Below, in pieces: positions 25,532 to 36,178 of a stretch of 64,000 nucleotides of DNA. Position numbers and translations under genes: made by a program. Positions within the stretch are counted from its first letter, which is position 1. Each line of letters opens with the position of its first letter. Under the pieces are notes generated by a model. The model did no database searches. It saw only the letters and a program-made list of their open reading frames with translations, and was not told the DNA's origin. The stretch covers positions 1-64,000 of the forward strand of contig NZ_CZPZ01000005.1 in the NCBI RefSeq assembly GCF_001458775.1, written 5' to 3'. The DNA comes from Candidatus Nitrospira nitrificans (GTDB lineage Bacteria > Nitrospirota > Nitrospiria > Nitrospirales > Nitrospiraceae).

Positions 25532-28500
25532 TTATTTGCGAATCACAGCGCGTCGCTTTCTTAGCCTTGTTGGTCTATATGGTGCTGCCCGTACAACAGG
25601 ATTTCGATCGAGAACATCAAGAGCTGATTTTGCCTGACTTAGATTCATCTCGATCAGTGACTCAAACAGCTTGAGTCCGGCCGCACGAAACTTTTCCTGC
25701 CGATGAAGAGTTAAAGCGATGCTCGTCAGATTTTCAGGGACTGTAGACCAGGCATATCGTTTGATCTCATTGCCGCCGAATCTCAAAAGAGCATTACTGA
25801 TTTGAGCAAGGAGTTTCGGTTCCTGTGCTGTAACTGAGGTTAAAATGTCGAGTAAATCCTCTGCCGCTTCGAGAACAGCCAGCCGGTTATTTGTTAATCG
25901 TAAGATTAACAGTCGCATGGACTGATCTAACTCGACTTCGTCCCTGAGCAGTCGGAACAGATTGGTAACTGCCCGTACTATCAATGGATCATTTGACCAA
26001 ACGAGATTCGAAAGTACCCTATTTGCGTGGACACGGCAGTCTGCATGCTTCACAGGTGACTTGCTCCATGAGCTAATCCCAGCAGAGTACGATTAGGTCT
26101 TTTCGTTCGAAGCAGTTTCCTGCATCTGGCTATTGACCAGGAGTCATGGTAGCAACAGTGATATAGAAAAAGGAATTCTCCGTATGCCTGCTGCGAAAAG
26201 TCAGTCCCCCGCAATCTGAGTATACTCATCCATTTCTGCGCGGTCGCCTTTGGCTCACACACCCGTATGACGTTAGCAATGGAGTAAAGCGCAAACGCGT
26301 GGTCAAGAACACTTGGAGAATCCTTGATCACCGAATCGAACAAGGCCGTTGCTCGCACTCTATCCCAATTGAAAAGTGAGGGCATTAGCATGAGAGTCTT
26401 CACCCACATCGCAGGATGCTTTTCTATCCCTATCCGTGATTCAATCACATTGACCCATCCCGCATAATTTGGAGGTCTCTGCTGCAGATAGCCTTCAGCA
26501 AGAGCCTCCAATATAGGCCCTCTCCCGTGAGGTGGGCTCCATGTCGAACTATGACCGAACAGTATCTCTTGTCCTTTCTTCACGTCGCCGTCATGCTGCC
26601 TTTCCTTGTACTCTCTTACATCTGGCTCCAGATGAATTGTGAGCCAACCTTTCAAGATCTCTAGAACGTTTTCCGGCAACCCATTCTCACGACTGGCCCT
26701 CAACTTTAGTGATGCAGCCGCGCCTTCACGGAATCTTCCGGACGAGAACCCTCTCTTGTCCAAAGAATTGATACCTGCAATGAGGGTTGCTGTTGGGACA
26801 TTCGTGTCGGCAACTCCTTCCAACGCCTCCCCAGCATATGTTTCCTGATTCCCAGGATTAAGCTTGTCCAACAACTTGAGCACGCGCTCTGGCGCTTGTT
26901 TTGCTAGCGTTCCGAACTCCCTTGCCAACTGCCATGCACCACCAGCTCTACCAAAATCAAGCGACCATCGCATTTTAGGGTTATGGCTGCCGGTCTCATC
27001 AGGTAACTCGTTGAGCAGGTTCAACAGGTCATCATCAGAAGTCACGAAGTGCGCGCAATGATTCGGAGGTGCGATCAGGACGAAAAGCACGGAGGAGCCT
27101 AAGTCGATCTGCCCGTGCCCACATCGCTCGATCGCGTCGGTCCTTCACAGTCTAATCAGGCATGATCTTCTTATATTGCTTGAAATTGATAACCGCTTCT
27201 TCCAATGGTTTCAGCTCTGCTTTGCTTAGACGAGAGGATAATTGAGTGATAAGTGCTTTGGACTCCCTGTGACTGTCCGAATGGTCTCCTATCTCTAGTC
27301 GACGTGGATCTCCTAACAGGTATTCCAAAATGAACATTGGCTTATCGGTCGCGAGTATCACAAGGCCTCGTGACAGCAGCCGATGAACGATTAGCAAATC
27401 AGAATTCCAGTGAGCCTTGGCAAAGTCAGTAAACTGGTCTGGAATTTGTTGTGCATGCCGCGTCACAGCAACGAGAAGTGCTTTGACTATAGGCCCCTGG
27501 GATAGTTCACCGTCGAACTCATTGTAGGTTGCAGGATCATTGCGGTATCCAAGTAAAAACTCATGTTCATCATATGCGACTAGTGCGATTACCTTGATAA
27601 ACCACGGCCAAATTTGGTCAAGGAAACTTTTTGGGCTCTCTTCAGCAAGCGCCTCTGCGTTATACCAATCTTCTTCCTTTTCAATGAGGTTGATCAGACT
27701 CCCCTGTTCGCCATTTAGACTCGATCCCTGCACTAGCCTCTCCTCAGGAGAAAGGTGACGTTTTTTCTTTATCTTGTCGACGATGGCTTCTGCCTGCAGC
27801 AGGCGTCCTTCCAAGGCAGCTCGTAGAAGCATCATTGCATGCTCTGGAGAGCATTTAGTAGCTTGATCCACTATGAGAGAAGCCGACCCATCTGCTTTTC
27901 TTCTCAGTACGATCGATGCCAAATCCACCGCACGAGTATTCCAATTGGAAATGTAGGAAAACACCCGCAAACTCAAGTCGTCATGGCTTTTCCGTGGAAG
28001 CCAATGTCGCTCAATCAGATTAAGCACACTATCCAAATCAAACTGCGAGGCCTGGCATAGAGCATTGAGGGCGTGCACTGCCTCATCGTGAGGTTTGCGC
28101 ATCCAGTCCTGAAATGCTGAAGCCGTGCTCATGCGCCTGAACCAGCCAGGGCTTCCCACAATGGCAGCCAAAATACGAGGCCCCCTTTTTGCAGGTTTTA
28201 GTAGCGAAACAATAAGGGAAAACTCCTCATCGTCTGGCTCCTTTTGGCCACAAAGAAACTCAATAAGCAGAGCATGAATATGCAACCGAATGCTTCTCCC
28301 TAACAGCGCCTTAAGCTGACGATGATACTCGCTGGAATCCGTATCCCGCAGATACTGAAGTCCGTTCAGCAAGACTGGGCGAACAAAGAGGCCATCCTGT
28401 CTTTCTTTCACATAACGCGTGAGCGACAGTGAGCCTTTTGCGAATGCTCTGGCCAATGTGTAATCGTAATAAGTCTGATGTCGGAATCCATTCCTGAACG

Positions 28501-29898
28501 AGTCCTTGCAGTGCTTTTGGCCACCTATCTCCAAATGATGAAGGTACCCATAGAACTTCATCCTTGGACATCTTATTCGCTACAAATTCGAGCAGCTTCA
28601 CCCGATCCTCTGCTTCTTCACCCACCAACACTTTCTTGGACCACAATGCTTCTAGCAGCGACTGAAGCGTCGAGAACACTGCGCCTGATTTGCCAACATC
28701 GAGAAAGACCTTCAAACATAAAGGAGACCTCAACAACTCTCGCGTCGAATCTCCAATCAAACCTGGGTCGCAACCTGCATTTGAGAGAATAGAAACAATT
28801 TTATCCCAAGAAGGTAGTGCTAAATCTAAACGATCGGCATCTAGACTATTGAGGCGAATATCATGGTGACATTCGAAAGCGCGTGAGCTTGCCACGATGT
28901 GCACATTCGGATGTCCAGAAAGACTTTGAATAAGATCCAGGAGGACATTGAGGCGGTCTGAATATCTGTCCACTAACTCTGAGACTGCATCAAGCTGGTC
29001 AAGAAGTAGGACAACGGGCTTTTCTGACGCTAGACGTTTGACGGCCTCCCGCGTGACCACCGTAAGTTGCAGGTGCTTGCGAAGAGCCTCGGCACTATCT
29101 ATCCCCCTTCCAAGACGATCGGCCTTAATTCCTAAGACAGAAAATCCGTTACTTAGACAAACGTTCCCCAATGCAGCTAATAGGGCCGATTTTCCAGATC
29201 CAGGGGCACCAAGGATTAGAGTAGTAGACGCATTTGACGCTTGAATCTTCTCGATGATCTCCAAAAGCTCTGGCCTTTGGATTTCTTCCCCATTTCTAAG
29301 AGTCCTCGGCCAAGATAGCAATCCCTCAGAACACCATCTAAATTCTTGTTCCAGATCCAAGGCATTTTTACCTTTGGCAATTTCTACTAACCTCGCTGAC
29401 AAATCAGAATGAAACTGCTCAGAAAATGTGCGACACCCTTTAAATGTGGTAGCAAAAGCCTGATACTCGCCAAAGACTGATGTTTTGAACTTCTTAAGCG
29501 CCTCTTCTTGAACGGAGTCCACATCGTATGGGTTACCTTCTGCTTCATTGAAGTACAAGCTAACCCGTGGATGCCCTCTTCCTTGTTTATTGAGGCTGAT
29601 AGCGCGGTTCCATTCCTCCTCCATTCCTGTCATTCCTAAGCCTGCATTGCTGCCCATCCGTCGCCAAAAGATAAAGATAAACCAATCCGGCTTCCATCGA
29701 TCCGCTGCTGAGTTAATCAGGGATTGTGGGCGACCAGCGTCGGAAGGAACGTCCTTAAAAATCAAAACAATCTAGGTTGACTTCGAGTTCTCTGCGGAGA
29801 GTTCTTATCGACTTGTCAGACTGGCATGTTTTGCGAATGATTTGCCGTTCACCTCCACAGTCGCTAGCGAAGGCGATGAATATTCGAAGTTGCTTCAC
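25532..29898 (-). pseudogene. Decayed STAND-type NTPase gene with N-terminal TIR/DUF4062-like sensor domain
   Basis: Adjacent minus-strand frames read as one protein of roughly 1400 residues. From GTG 29898, KQLRIFIAFASDCGGERQII runs to a stop; the next frame continues DVPSDAGRPQSLINSA and FIFIFWRRMG (an effector or sensor domain). A Walker A (LGAPGSGKSALL) and Walker B-like KPVVLLLDQLDA follow. The frame changes near 28500, where GFRHQTYYDYTLARAF appears, as after the winged helix of NACHT/STAND proteins. It changes again around 27126-27154 (a stop plus a shift) and at about 26050-26060. Single-base repair at 29757-29761 (five A instead of four) restores the first junction. The island is visibly more A+T-rich than its neighbours, suggesting acquisition. 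A defence role is inferred from the architecture only. Confidence 0.78.
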
Positions 29899-30075
29899 AG
29901 AATTTTCCCTGAAAGCAGATCCGCAGCCTCACCTATCACTAACGCAATAACGGAAAAGTTACGTCTCCTGACAAGATACGTTAACCCAAGGAACAGATAA
30001 ATTCTTGGACCTTGTAGGTGGCACGGCGAACGGGTGGATTGCACGGTGGAGCTCTTCGTCACGGGGGCCCATGAT

Positions 30076-30681
30076 CTACACCTTTCGCTCCCCCATCTTA
30101 CTCTCCGTCCCCTTCCACAATCGTTCAATATTCCCCTTGTGCTTGATCAGGATAAGGCCAGTCACCAGTACAGAAAATAAGATGAAGGCCGTACTTGGTC
30201 TAAGCAGCGCGGCGATGATGGGGAAAAGTCCAAAGGCGGTCAACGCACCACCAGAGGAGTAACGCCAGAGCGCGACCGCTCCCATCCAGGCCAGAAGAAG
30301 CAACAGCCCAATCAATGGCGCGACACCAAGGACGGACCCAAGCGCCGTCGCGACACCCTTGCCACCCTTGAATCCGAGAAACGGCGAAAAGAGATGGCCC
30401 AGAAATGGAGCGAGCGCGACGGCCAGAATCGCCCATTCGTCTTGCAGCAGCTGCGTCGCCGCAAACCCCAGCACCCAGCCTTTGCCCATATCCCCGACCA
30501 AGGTCAGGATGCCGGCCTTCTTGCCTGAGACCCGCAGGACATTCGTAAATCCGACGTTCTTGCTCCCGACCGTGCGCGGATCTGGCAGGCCCATCGCCTT
30601 CGAGATGATGACGCCAAATGGGACAGCGCCCAGGAGATATCCGATGATCGCGAGCCCGGCGATGAGTCCTTGATGGTCCAT
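30076..30681 (-). CDS. plsY: Acyl-phosphate glycerol-3-phosphate acyltransferase
   Basis: A 201-aa polytopic inner-membrane enzyme that transfers the acyl group of acyl phosphate to glycerol-3-phosphate, the first step of phospholipid synthesis. Family motifs are present: GSKNVGFTNVLR, PFLGHLFSPFLGFKGGKGVA and the C-terminal RLWKGTE region. There are about five spans. Length and motif order are normal. No strong Shine-Dalgarno sequence precedes the ATG. It is the last gene of a long same-strand run, separated from the lipoprotein gene upstream by 126 bases. Confidence 0.95.
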   Translation of the reverse strand: MDHQGLIAGLAIIGYLLGAVPFGVIISKAMGLPDPRTVGSKNVGFTNVLRVSGKKAGILTLVGDMGKGWVLGFAATQLLQDEWAILAVALAPFLGHLFSPFLGFKGGKGVATALGSVLGVAPLIGLLLLLAWMGAVALWRYSSGGALTAFGLFPIIAALLRPSTAFILFSVLVTGLILIKHKGNIERLWKGTESKMGERKV

Positions 30682-30807
30682 CCAAATAGAGTCCGAGAAT
30701 TACAAGTCTACGCTGAGCCGATCGAAGGACTCAGGGCGAACGAATTATCATAGGAACGAAAGGGACACAAGACTAGATCCGAGTGATGAGAGCCTGCCGC
30801 ACAGGCT

Positions 30808-31656
30808 TCACTGAAACTTTTCCGGATGCGCGAAGAACTCCAGCATCACTCGATTCAGATTCGGCCAATCGCGATGGCTGCCGATTCCTTCGCAGTAGAG
30901 CGTTGCACCGCCTGAAGCACAGCCTTGATACGCGCGACAGCCTCCCTCGACTGGTTTCGTCTTCGACACATCACAGTGATTACAGCTCGCCCACCAGGCC
31001 GACGTTTGGGCTCCCCAGCCGGGAAACAGCTTGTCGTTCTTGCCGTGCATGATCATGACCGGAATAGGCTCGCGGCATTGATAGGTTTCAAGATCTTTGC
31101 CGGTCACCCCAGCAGCGCTCGGCGCGACTGCGGCTGGAACCTTCTTCGTCTTGTCGAGTACGGTCAGCATCAAGGACGCGGTGCCCCCGTCTGAATGGCC
31201 GGTGACATAGACTCTGTGCTCATCGATGCACCACTCCTTTGCCACTAGACCAGGAATGGCTCCAAGCTGTTCAATGGTCGAAATATTCAACGGCTTGTGA
31301 TCGGCATAGACGACGACAAACCCCGCGCCGGTCGCTGATGTCGTGATGCCTGTCAGACGCTCGGACATCCAGCGACTCTGCCCGGCCGGAGCGTAGACCA
31401 TCACGAGCGGGTGTGCGAATGTGGGATCGTAGTTCGAAGGCGTCCGAACCATATACTGAATGCCGGACACAGAAACTTTTCCATCCGTTGCCCCTGCGGA
31501 ACCTGGACGTGAGCCAGCAGGACAATGGCCTGTTGCATTTGAATAGGCGAAGGCTTCGAGCCGTGGGGGCGTCGTGTTTTCGCCGCAAGCGGTCAATGTG
31601 ATGTGGATAGAGAGAACGGCGCAGGCGAGAATAAGAAATCTTGGGTTCCGTAGCAC
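30808..31656 (-). CDS. PHB-depolymerase-family esterase lipoprotein (LpqC-like)
   Basis: A 282-aa secreted alpha/beta hydrolase from GTG 31656; the longer frame to 31803 would run into pgsA. A lipobox ends the signal (HITLTAC). The nucleophile elbow is VTGHSDGGTAS, the acid is in MIMHGKNDKLFPGW and the His in YCEGIGSHRDWPNL. Several Cys pairs suggest disulphides, as in secreted depolymerases. Substrate is unknown; feruloyl or polyester esterase activity is possible. It starts 28 bases after pgsA. Confidence 0.75.
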   Translation of the reverse strand: MLRNPRFLILACAVLSIHITLTACGENTTPPRLEAFAYSNATGHCPAGSRPGSAGATDGKVSVSGIQYMVRTPSNYDPTFAHPLVMVYAPAGQSRWMSERLTGITTSATGAGFVVVYADHKPLNISTIEQLGAIPGLVAKEWCIDEHRVYVTGHSDGGTASLMLTVLDKTKKVPAAVAPSAAGVTGKDLETYQCREPIPVMIMHGKNDKLFPGWGAQTSAWWASCNHCDVSKTKPVEGGCRAYQGCASGGATLYCEGIGSHRDWPNLNRVMLEFFAHPEKFQ

Positions 31657-31684
31657 GCCGTGGTCGAACGAATTAGGTGTTTGG

Positions 31685-32281
31685 TTAGAGTCCCTTGGCG
31701 ACGACTTGCCTCCAAAAACTCCACACATACTGCCCACCGGAGAGATAGCCCAATACCAGCGAGAGATACAACGTGACGGTGCCGGCCAAATGCATGTTGC
31801 CAAGTTCAGCGAGCCCGGTTCCTTCCAGGATCAGGAGAATGATCGCGACGACCTGCAGCGCCATCTTATACTTGCCGGTCGTCTCGGCGGCAATGATCAT
31901 GCCTTCTCCCGCCGCTATGGCTCGGATTCCCGTCACCGCCACTTCCCGCCCGATGATCAGCAGCGCGACCAATGCGCTGACCCGATCCACGTTCATCAGG
32001 AGTATCAGCGCCGACAACACCAGGAGTTTGTCCGCGATCGGATCGAGCAGTTTGCCGAGCTTCGTCACCTGGCCGGTTCGGCGAGCGATGTAGCCGTCCA
32101 ACATATCCGTCACCGCCGCGACCGTAAAGACAATCGCCGCCGCCAGCGACTGATCAGGCGTGGGATTGACGAAAAGAATGATGAAGACGGGAATCAAGAG
32201 AATGCGGACGAGCGTCAAGAGATTGGGCAGGTTGAGCGACTCCGCTCCTATCTCTCGCCACATTTCCAGCACGCGGTTCAT
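31685..32281 (-). CDS. pgsA: CDP-diacylglycerol--glycerol-3-phosphate 3-phosphatidyltransferase
   Basis: A 198-aa membrane enzyme that makes phosphatidylglycerol phosphate. The CDP-alcohol phosphotransferase signature D-G-x2-A-R-x8-G-x3-D-x3-D is present as DMLDGYIARRTGQVTKLGKL followed by LDPIADK. It has about five spans and the normal family length. A long hairpin repeat (32341-32460) separates it from kdsD. Confidence 0.93.
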   Translation of the reverse strand: MNRVLEMWREIGAESLNLPNLLTLVRILLIPVFIILFVNPTPDQSLAAAIVFTVAAVTDMLDGYIARRTGQVTKLGKLLDPIADKLLVLSALILLMNVDRVSALVALLIIGREVAVTGIRAIAAGEGMIIAAETTGKYKMALQVVAIILLILEGTGLAELGNMHLAGTVTLYLSLVLGYLSGGQYVWSFWRQVVAKGL

Positions 32282-32340
32282 GGCTCGATTCGTCTCCTAC
32301 GCAGGCGACTAAAACACTGCTTTGACCTGATGGCACCCAC

Positions 32341-32460
32341 AGGATGGTCAAAAAGGCCGTCCAGCAAGGCCGCAGCGAGCGAGGAGGCGAGGCGTACGCT
32401 TCGGTACGTTGAGCCTCTGAGCGATGCGAGAACGCCGCTGGCGGACTTTTTCAGCATCCT
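32341..32460. repeat. Long hairpin intergenic repeat, copy 1
   Basis: The ends aggatg and catcct pair, then aaaaaggccgtccagc pairs with gctggcggacttttt, and an inner arm leads to gtac-gcttcg-gtac. The whole 120-base element is an imperfect hairpin sitting exactly between kdsD and pgsA. A second member with the same layout is at 34401-34527. It resembles a REP/MITE-like family. Confidence 0.8.
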
Positions 32461-32461
32461 G

Positions 32462-33469
32462 CTACACGATACCGTTCTTTAACAAGTCATGTAAATGAAT
32501 CACCCCGCGGATGTTCCGCCCATCCTCGGTGACCACCAACGTCGTGATCGAAAATCGCTCCATCATCTCCACGGCCTTGGCGGCGAGTTCGTCCGGCCCG
32601 ATGGACTTGGGATTCGCGGTAGCCAGCTCTTGCGCCGTGGTATTGACCAGATCGATTCCCCGTTGGATAAACCGCCGCAAGTCGCCGTCGGTAATCACTC
32701 CGACGAGCAGCCCCTCCTGATCCACGACCGTGGTCATGCCGAGCTTTTTCGCCGTCATTTCCAGCATGGCTGCCATCCCGCCGACGGTGGCGTGAACCAC
32801 CGGGATCTCGGACTCGGCATGCATGAGGTCCTTCACCTTCACCAATAACCGCCGCCCGAGCGTACCGCCTGGATGAAACCGGGCAAAATCCTCTTCCTTG
32901 AACTCCCGTTTCTGTAGCAGGGCCACGGCCAGCGCATCGCCCAACGCCAATGTGGCGGTGGTGCTGGCGGTCGGAGCCAATCCCATCGGGCAGGCCTCTT
33001 CCTGTACCGACACATCGAGCGCGACATCGGCATTTTTTGCCAGGGTCGAAGTCATCCGTCCCGTGAACGCAATCACCGGAATGCCGAGCCGTTTCACAAA
33101 CGGCAGCAACTGTAGGAGTTCCTGCGTTTCGCCGCTGTTGGAAATCGCGATCAGCGCATCACGTCGCGCCAACATGCCCAGATCTCCGTGCACCCCTTCG
33201 GCGGGATGCAGAAAGAACGACGAGGTGCCGGTACTGGCGAGCGTCGCGGCGATTTTTTGACCGATCAAGCCGGACTTCCCCATGCCCGACACGACAACCT
33301 TTCCCTTGCACTGAACAAGGAGCTGCACGGCCTTTCCGAACTTGGCATCCAGCCGGTCCACAAGCGATTGGACGGCTCGCGCTTCGATTTCGAGCACACG
33401 CCGACCGTCGGCAAGGCTTTCTTCTATTTTTGTGGTTTTCGAATCTCGACCGGATGGCTTCATCGTCAT
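32462..33469 (-). CDS. kdsD: Arabinose-5-phosphate isomerase (KpsF/GutQ family)
   Basis: A 335-aa enzyme converting ribulose-5-phosphate to arabinose-5-phosphate for KDO synthesis. A SIS domain (GKVVVSGMGKSGLIGQKIA, ISNSGETQELL, RFHPGGTLGRRLL) is followed by two CBS domains, the second reading LVVTEDGRNIRGVIHLHDLL. The frame is open far upstream, overlapping kdsA, but the family length of about 330 and lack of similarity upstream favour ATG 33469 (or 33463). An AAGAGG lies upstream of it. It follows kdsA, making a KDO cluster with kdsB. Confidence 0.93.
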   Translation of the reverse strand: MTMKPSGRDSKTTKIEESLADGRRVLEIEARAVQSLVDRLDAKFGKAVQLLVQCKGKVVVSGMGKSGLIGQKIAATLASTGTSSFFLHPAEGVHGDLGMLARRDALIAISNSGETQELLQLLPFVKRLGIPVIAFTGRMTSTLAKNADVALDVSVQEEACPMGLAPTASTTATLALGDALAVALLQKREFKEEDFARFHPGGTLGRRLLVKVKDLMHAESEIPVVHATVGGMAAMLEMTAKKLGMTTVVDQEGLLVGVITDGDLRRFIQRGIDLVNTTAQELATANPKSIGPDELAAKAVEMMERFSITTLVVTEDGRNIRGVIHLHDLLKNGIV

Positions 33470-33552
33470 CGTTTCGCTTCGCCTCTTCGCAACCTTCGCT
33501 ACTCGACCAGCGACCTTCACCTTCGTGGACGGACCGCGCCGCGCGGAAGGTT

Positions 33553-34380
33553 TCAGCTCCTCGGCTTGGCTGCGTCGCATATGCGCAGGACCCGTTCCAG
33601 CAAGGACTTCAATTGATGCAACGGGACCATATTCGGCCCATCGGACAGCGCCTCGTCCGGATTCGGATGGACTTCCATGAAGAATCCATCGACGCCAGCT
33701 CCGGCCGCGGCGCAGGCCAACGGTTCGACAAATTCGCGCTGACCGCTGGATTTCGTCCCTCCACCGCCGGGCAACTGAACGCTGTGCGTCGCATCGAAGA
33801 CGACAGGATACCCGAAACTTCTCATGAGAGGGAAGGATCTCATGTCCACGACAAGATTGTTGTAGCCGAATGACGACCCGCGCTCGGTGAGCAGAAGCCG
33901 GCGGCTTCCGCATTCTTCGACTTTTTTGACCGCATTGCCCATTTCTACCGGCGAGAGAAACTGCCCCTTCTTCACGTTCACGACTTTTCCTGTTTTTGCG
34001 GCGGCAATCAGCAAATCCGTCTGCCTGCAAAGAAAAGCCGGAATCTGCAGAACATCCACCACCTTCCCGGCTTCGGTCGCCTGCTCCTCCGTATGCACGT
34101 CGGTCAAGATAGGCAGAGCGAATCGGTCCTTTACCTGCTTTAGTATCGCCAGGCCCTTTTCAATCCCAGGACCACGAAACGAGGTAATCGATGTTCGGTT
34201 GGCCTTATCGAAGGATGACTTGAAGATATACGGGATTCCCAGTGACTTCGCAATGTCCGCGACATGGCCGGCCGTGTCCATCACGAGCTGCTCGCTCTCG
34301 ATCACACAAGGCCCGGCAATCAGAAACGGACGCTGTCCCTGGCCGACCTTGAAGGAACCGATTTCGACGAGTTGTGCCAT
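33553..34380 (-). CDS. kdsA: 3-deoxy-8-phosphooctulonate (KDO8P) synthase
   Basis: A 275-aa cytoplasmic enzyme condensing arabinose-5-phosphate with phosphoenolpyruvate. Family motifs: [43 protein letters not shown] and [17 protein letters not shown]. The Cys in AGPCVIES suggests a metal-dependent form, by analogy with Aquifex enzymes. Start ATG 34380 gives the usual N-terminus ([13 protein letters not shown]); the longer frame would read through the hairpin repeat upstream. A hairpin repeat separates it from pyrG. Confidence 0.95.
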   Translation of the reverse strand: MAQLVEIGSFKVGQGQRPFLIAGPCVIESEQLVMDTAGHVADIAKSLGIPYIFKSSFDKANRTSITSFRGPGIEKGLAILKQVKDRFALPILTDVHTEEQATEAGKVVDVLQIPAFLCRQTDLLIAAAKTGKVVNVKKGQFLSPVEMGNAVKKVEECGSRRLLLTERGSSFGYNNLVVDMRSFPLMRSFGYPVVFDATHSVQLPGGGGTKSSGQREFVEPLACAAAGAGVDGFFMEVHPNPDEALSDGPNMVPLHQLKSLLERVLRICDAAKPRS

Positions 34381-34400
34381 AGTTTTCAGGTTCGGTTCAC

Positions 34401-34527
34401 GTGAAATGCTCAAACCGGCCTTCCAACAAGGCCGCAGGCAAATCAAAACCGGAGGCGTACCCTCGGGGGTACGTTGAGGATTTTGATGAGCCGAGAACGC
34501 AGTTGGAAGTCGGTTTCAGCATTTCAC
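34401..34527. repeat. Long hairpin intergenic repeat, copy 2
   Basis: gtgaaatgct pairs with agcatttcac at the outer end, ccggccttccaac with gttggaagtcgg next, then atcaaaacc with ggattttgat, and gcgtacc with ggtacgt around a short loop. It lies between kdsA and pyrG. Its plan matches copy 1 at 32341-32460, including the inner ggcgtac...gtacgttgag core and the aaggccgc block, while the arms have diverged in a compensated way. Confidence 0.8.
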
Positions 34528-36129
34528 CTAGTGCCCAAGCTTTTTGCGGAGTGCCGCTCCCACGAATCCGCTGAACAAGGGATGTGGACGGTGCGGACGG
34601 GAACTGTACTCAGGATGAAACTGCGTCCCCAAGAACCAGGGATGATCCTTCAACTCGATGATTTCGACCAATCGCCCGTCCGGAGAGACGCCGCTCAGAA
34701 CCAATCCCTTCGCAGTCAGTCGCTCCCGATAGGCATTGTTGAATTCGTAGCGATGGCGATGGCGTTCACGCACTTCGCTCACCCCGTACATTTTCTGCGC
34801 CAACGTCCCCTCGCCCAACTTGCAGAGATACGACCCCAGCCGCATGGTCCCACCCTTGTCGCTCACGCCATGCTGATCGAGCATGAGATTGATCACCGGG
34901 TGGGGCGTGCGCTCGTCAAACTCGGCGCTGTTGGCGCCGGCCAAGCCGGCTACATTTCTCGCAAACTCGATCGCGGCACATTGCATCCCTAAACACAGAC
35001 CGAGGAACGGGACCTGACGTTCCCGCGCATACTTGATGGTCGTCACTTTCCCCTCGATCCCTCTTGTCCCAAATCCACCGGGGATCAAGATGCCGTCGGC
35101 CTCGCGCAGAATACGTTCCGTACCCTGCCGTTCGATATCTTCGGACTCGATCCAATTGATGTTGACCTTGGTTTCATGATCGATTCCGCCGTGAACCAGC
35201 GCCTCCCCCAGGCTCTTGTAACATTCCTTCAGCCCCACATACTTGCCCACCAGGGCGACGGAGATTTCATGCTTCGGCCGCTTGATCTTCTGGACCATGG
35301 CATCCCACTCGCGAAGATTGGGCTGGCCGGTCTCCACATGGAGCTGACGGACGATCAATTCGTCCAACCCTTCCTTTCGAAACACGATGGGCACTTCGTA
35401 GATGGTCTCGACATCTTTGGCCGTGATGACCGCATCCTTATCCACATTACAGAACATGGCGATCTTGCCCTTGAGCTCCGGGGGAATGTAGCGGTCGGTT
35501 CGACACAAGAGAATGTGGGGCTGAATACCGATCTCACGGAGCTTGTTGACTGAATGTTGCGTCGGCTTGGTCTTCAATTCACCGGCCGCCCCGATGTAGG
35601 GCACGAGGGTCAAGTGGACATACAACACGTTGTCGCGCCCGACGTCGTACGGCATCTGCCGAATGGCCTCGAGAAACGGCAAGCTTTCAATGTCGCCGAC
35701 CGTACCGCCGATCTCGACGATCGTCACATCGACCCCTTTGGAGATGCGCATGATCGCCTGTTTGATCTCATCCGTCACATGCGGGACGACCTGGACCGTG
35801 CCACCAAGATAATCCCCGCGACGCTCTTTCGTAATGACCGAGTGATAGATTCGACCGGTCGTGTAATTGCTCTCTTTCGTCAGCGATAACGAGGTGAATC
35901 GCTCGTAATGCCCGAGGTCAAGATCCGTCTCGGCTCCGTCGTCCGTGACAAAGACCTCTCCGTGTTGATAGGGATTCATCGTGCCGGGGTCGACGTTGAT
36001 GTAGGGATCCAACTTCAGAAAGGTGATTTTCAAGCCTCGACTTTCCAACAGATTTCCGATGGACGCCGAAGCCAGTCCTTTTCCAAGCGATGAGACCACG
36101 CCGCCGGTCACAAAAATAAACTTGCTCAT
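34528..36129 (-). CDS. pyrG: CTP synthase (glutamine-hydrolysing)
   Basis: A 533-aa enzyme making CTP from UTP. The N-terminal synthetase domain (about 1-266) starts [18 protein letters not shown], with the P-loop-like segment and [20 protein letters not shown]. The C-terminal glutamine amidotransferase has the nucleophile Cys in [11 protein letters not shown] and the His-Glu pair in [13 protein letters not shown]. Full length. It lies downstream of kdsB by 49 bases; CTP is also the co-substrate of KdsB, so the neighbourhood is functionally consistent. Confidence 0.97.
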   Translation of the reverse strand: MSKFIFVTGGVVSSLGKGLASASIGNLLESRGLKITFLKLDPYINVDPGTMNPYQHGEVFVTDDGAETDLDLGHYERFTSLSLTKESNYTTGRIYHSVITKERRGDYLGGTVQVVPHVTDEIKQAIMRISKGVDVTIVEIGGTVGDIESLPFLEAIRQMPYDVGRDNVLYVHLTLVPYIGAAGELKTKPTQHSVNKLREIGIQPHILLCRTDRYIPPELKGKIAMFCNVDKDAVITAKDVETIYEVPIVFRKEGLDELIVRQLHVETGQPNLREWDAMVQKIKRPKHEISVALVGKYVGLKECYKSLGEALVHGGIDHETKVNINWIESEDIERQGTERILREADGILIPGGFGTRGIEGKVTTIKYARERQVPFLGLCLGMQCAAIEFARNVAGLAGANSAEFDERTPHPVINLMLDQHGVSDKGGTMRLGSYLCKLGEGTLAQKMYGVSEVRERHRHRYEFNNAYRERLTAKGLVLSGVSPDGRLVEIIELKDHPWFLGTQFHPEYSSRPHRPHPLFSGFVGAALRKKLGH

Positions 36130-36178
36130 GGCTGTCCCCTCTCGTGGACGTCAAACCGATCCGCTCTCGACAGGAATC

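Noticed and set aside
24000-29900. CRISPR array or phage genes in the accessory island
   Set aside because: Repeats here are one pair of diverged direct copies, not regularly spaced units, and no phage structural or integrase gene is seen.
33463-34030. N-terminal extension of kdsD overlapping kdsA
   Set aside because: The extra 180 residues are an out-of-frame reading of kdsA and exceed the family length.
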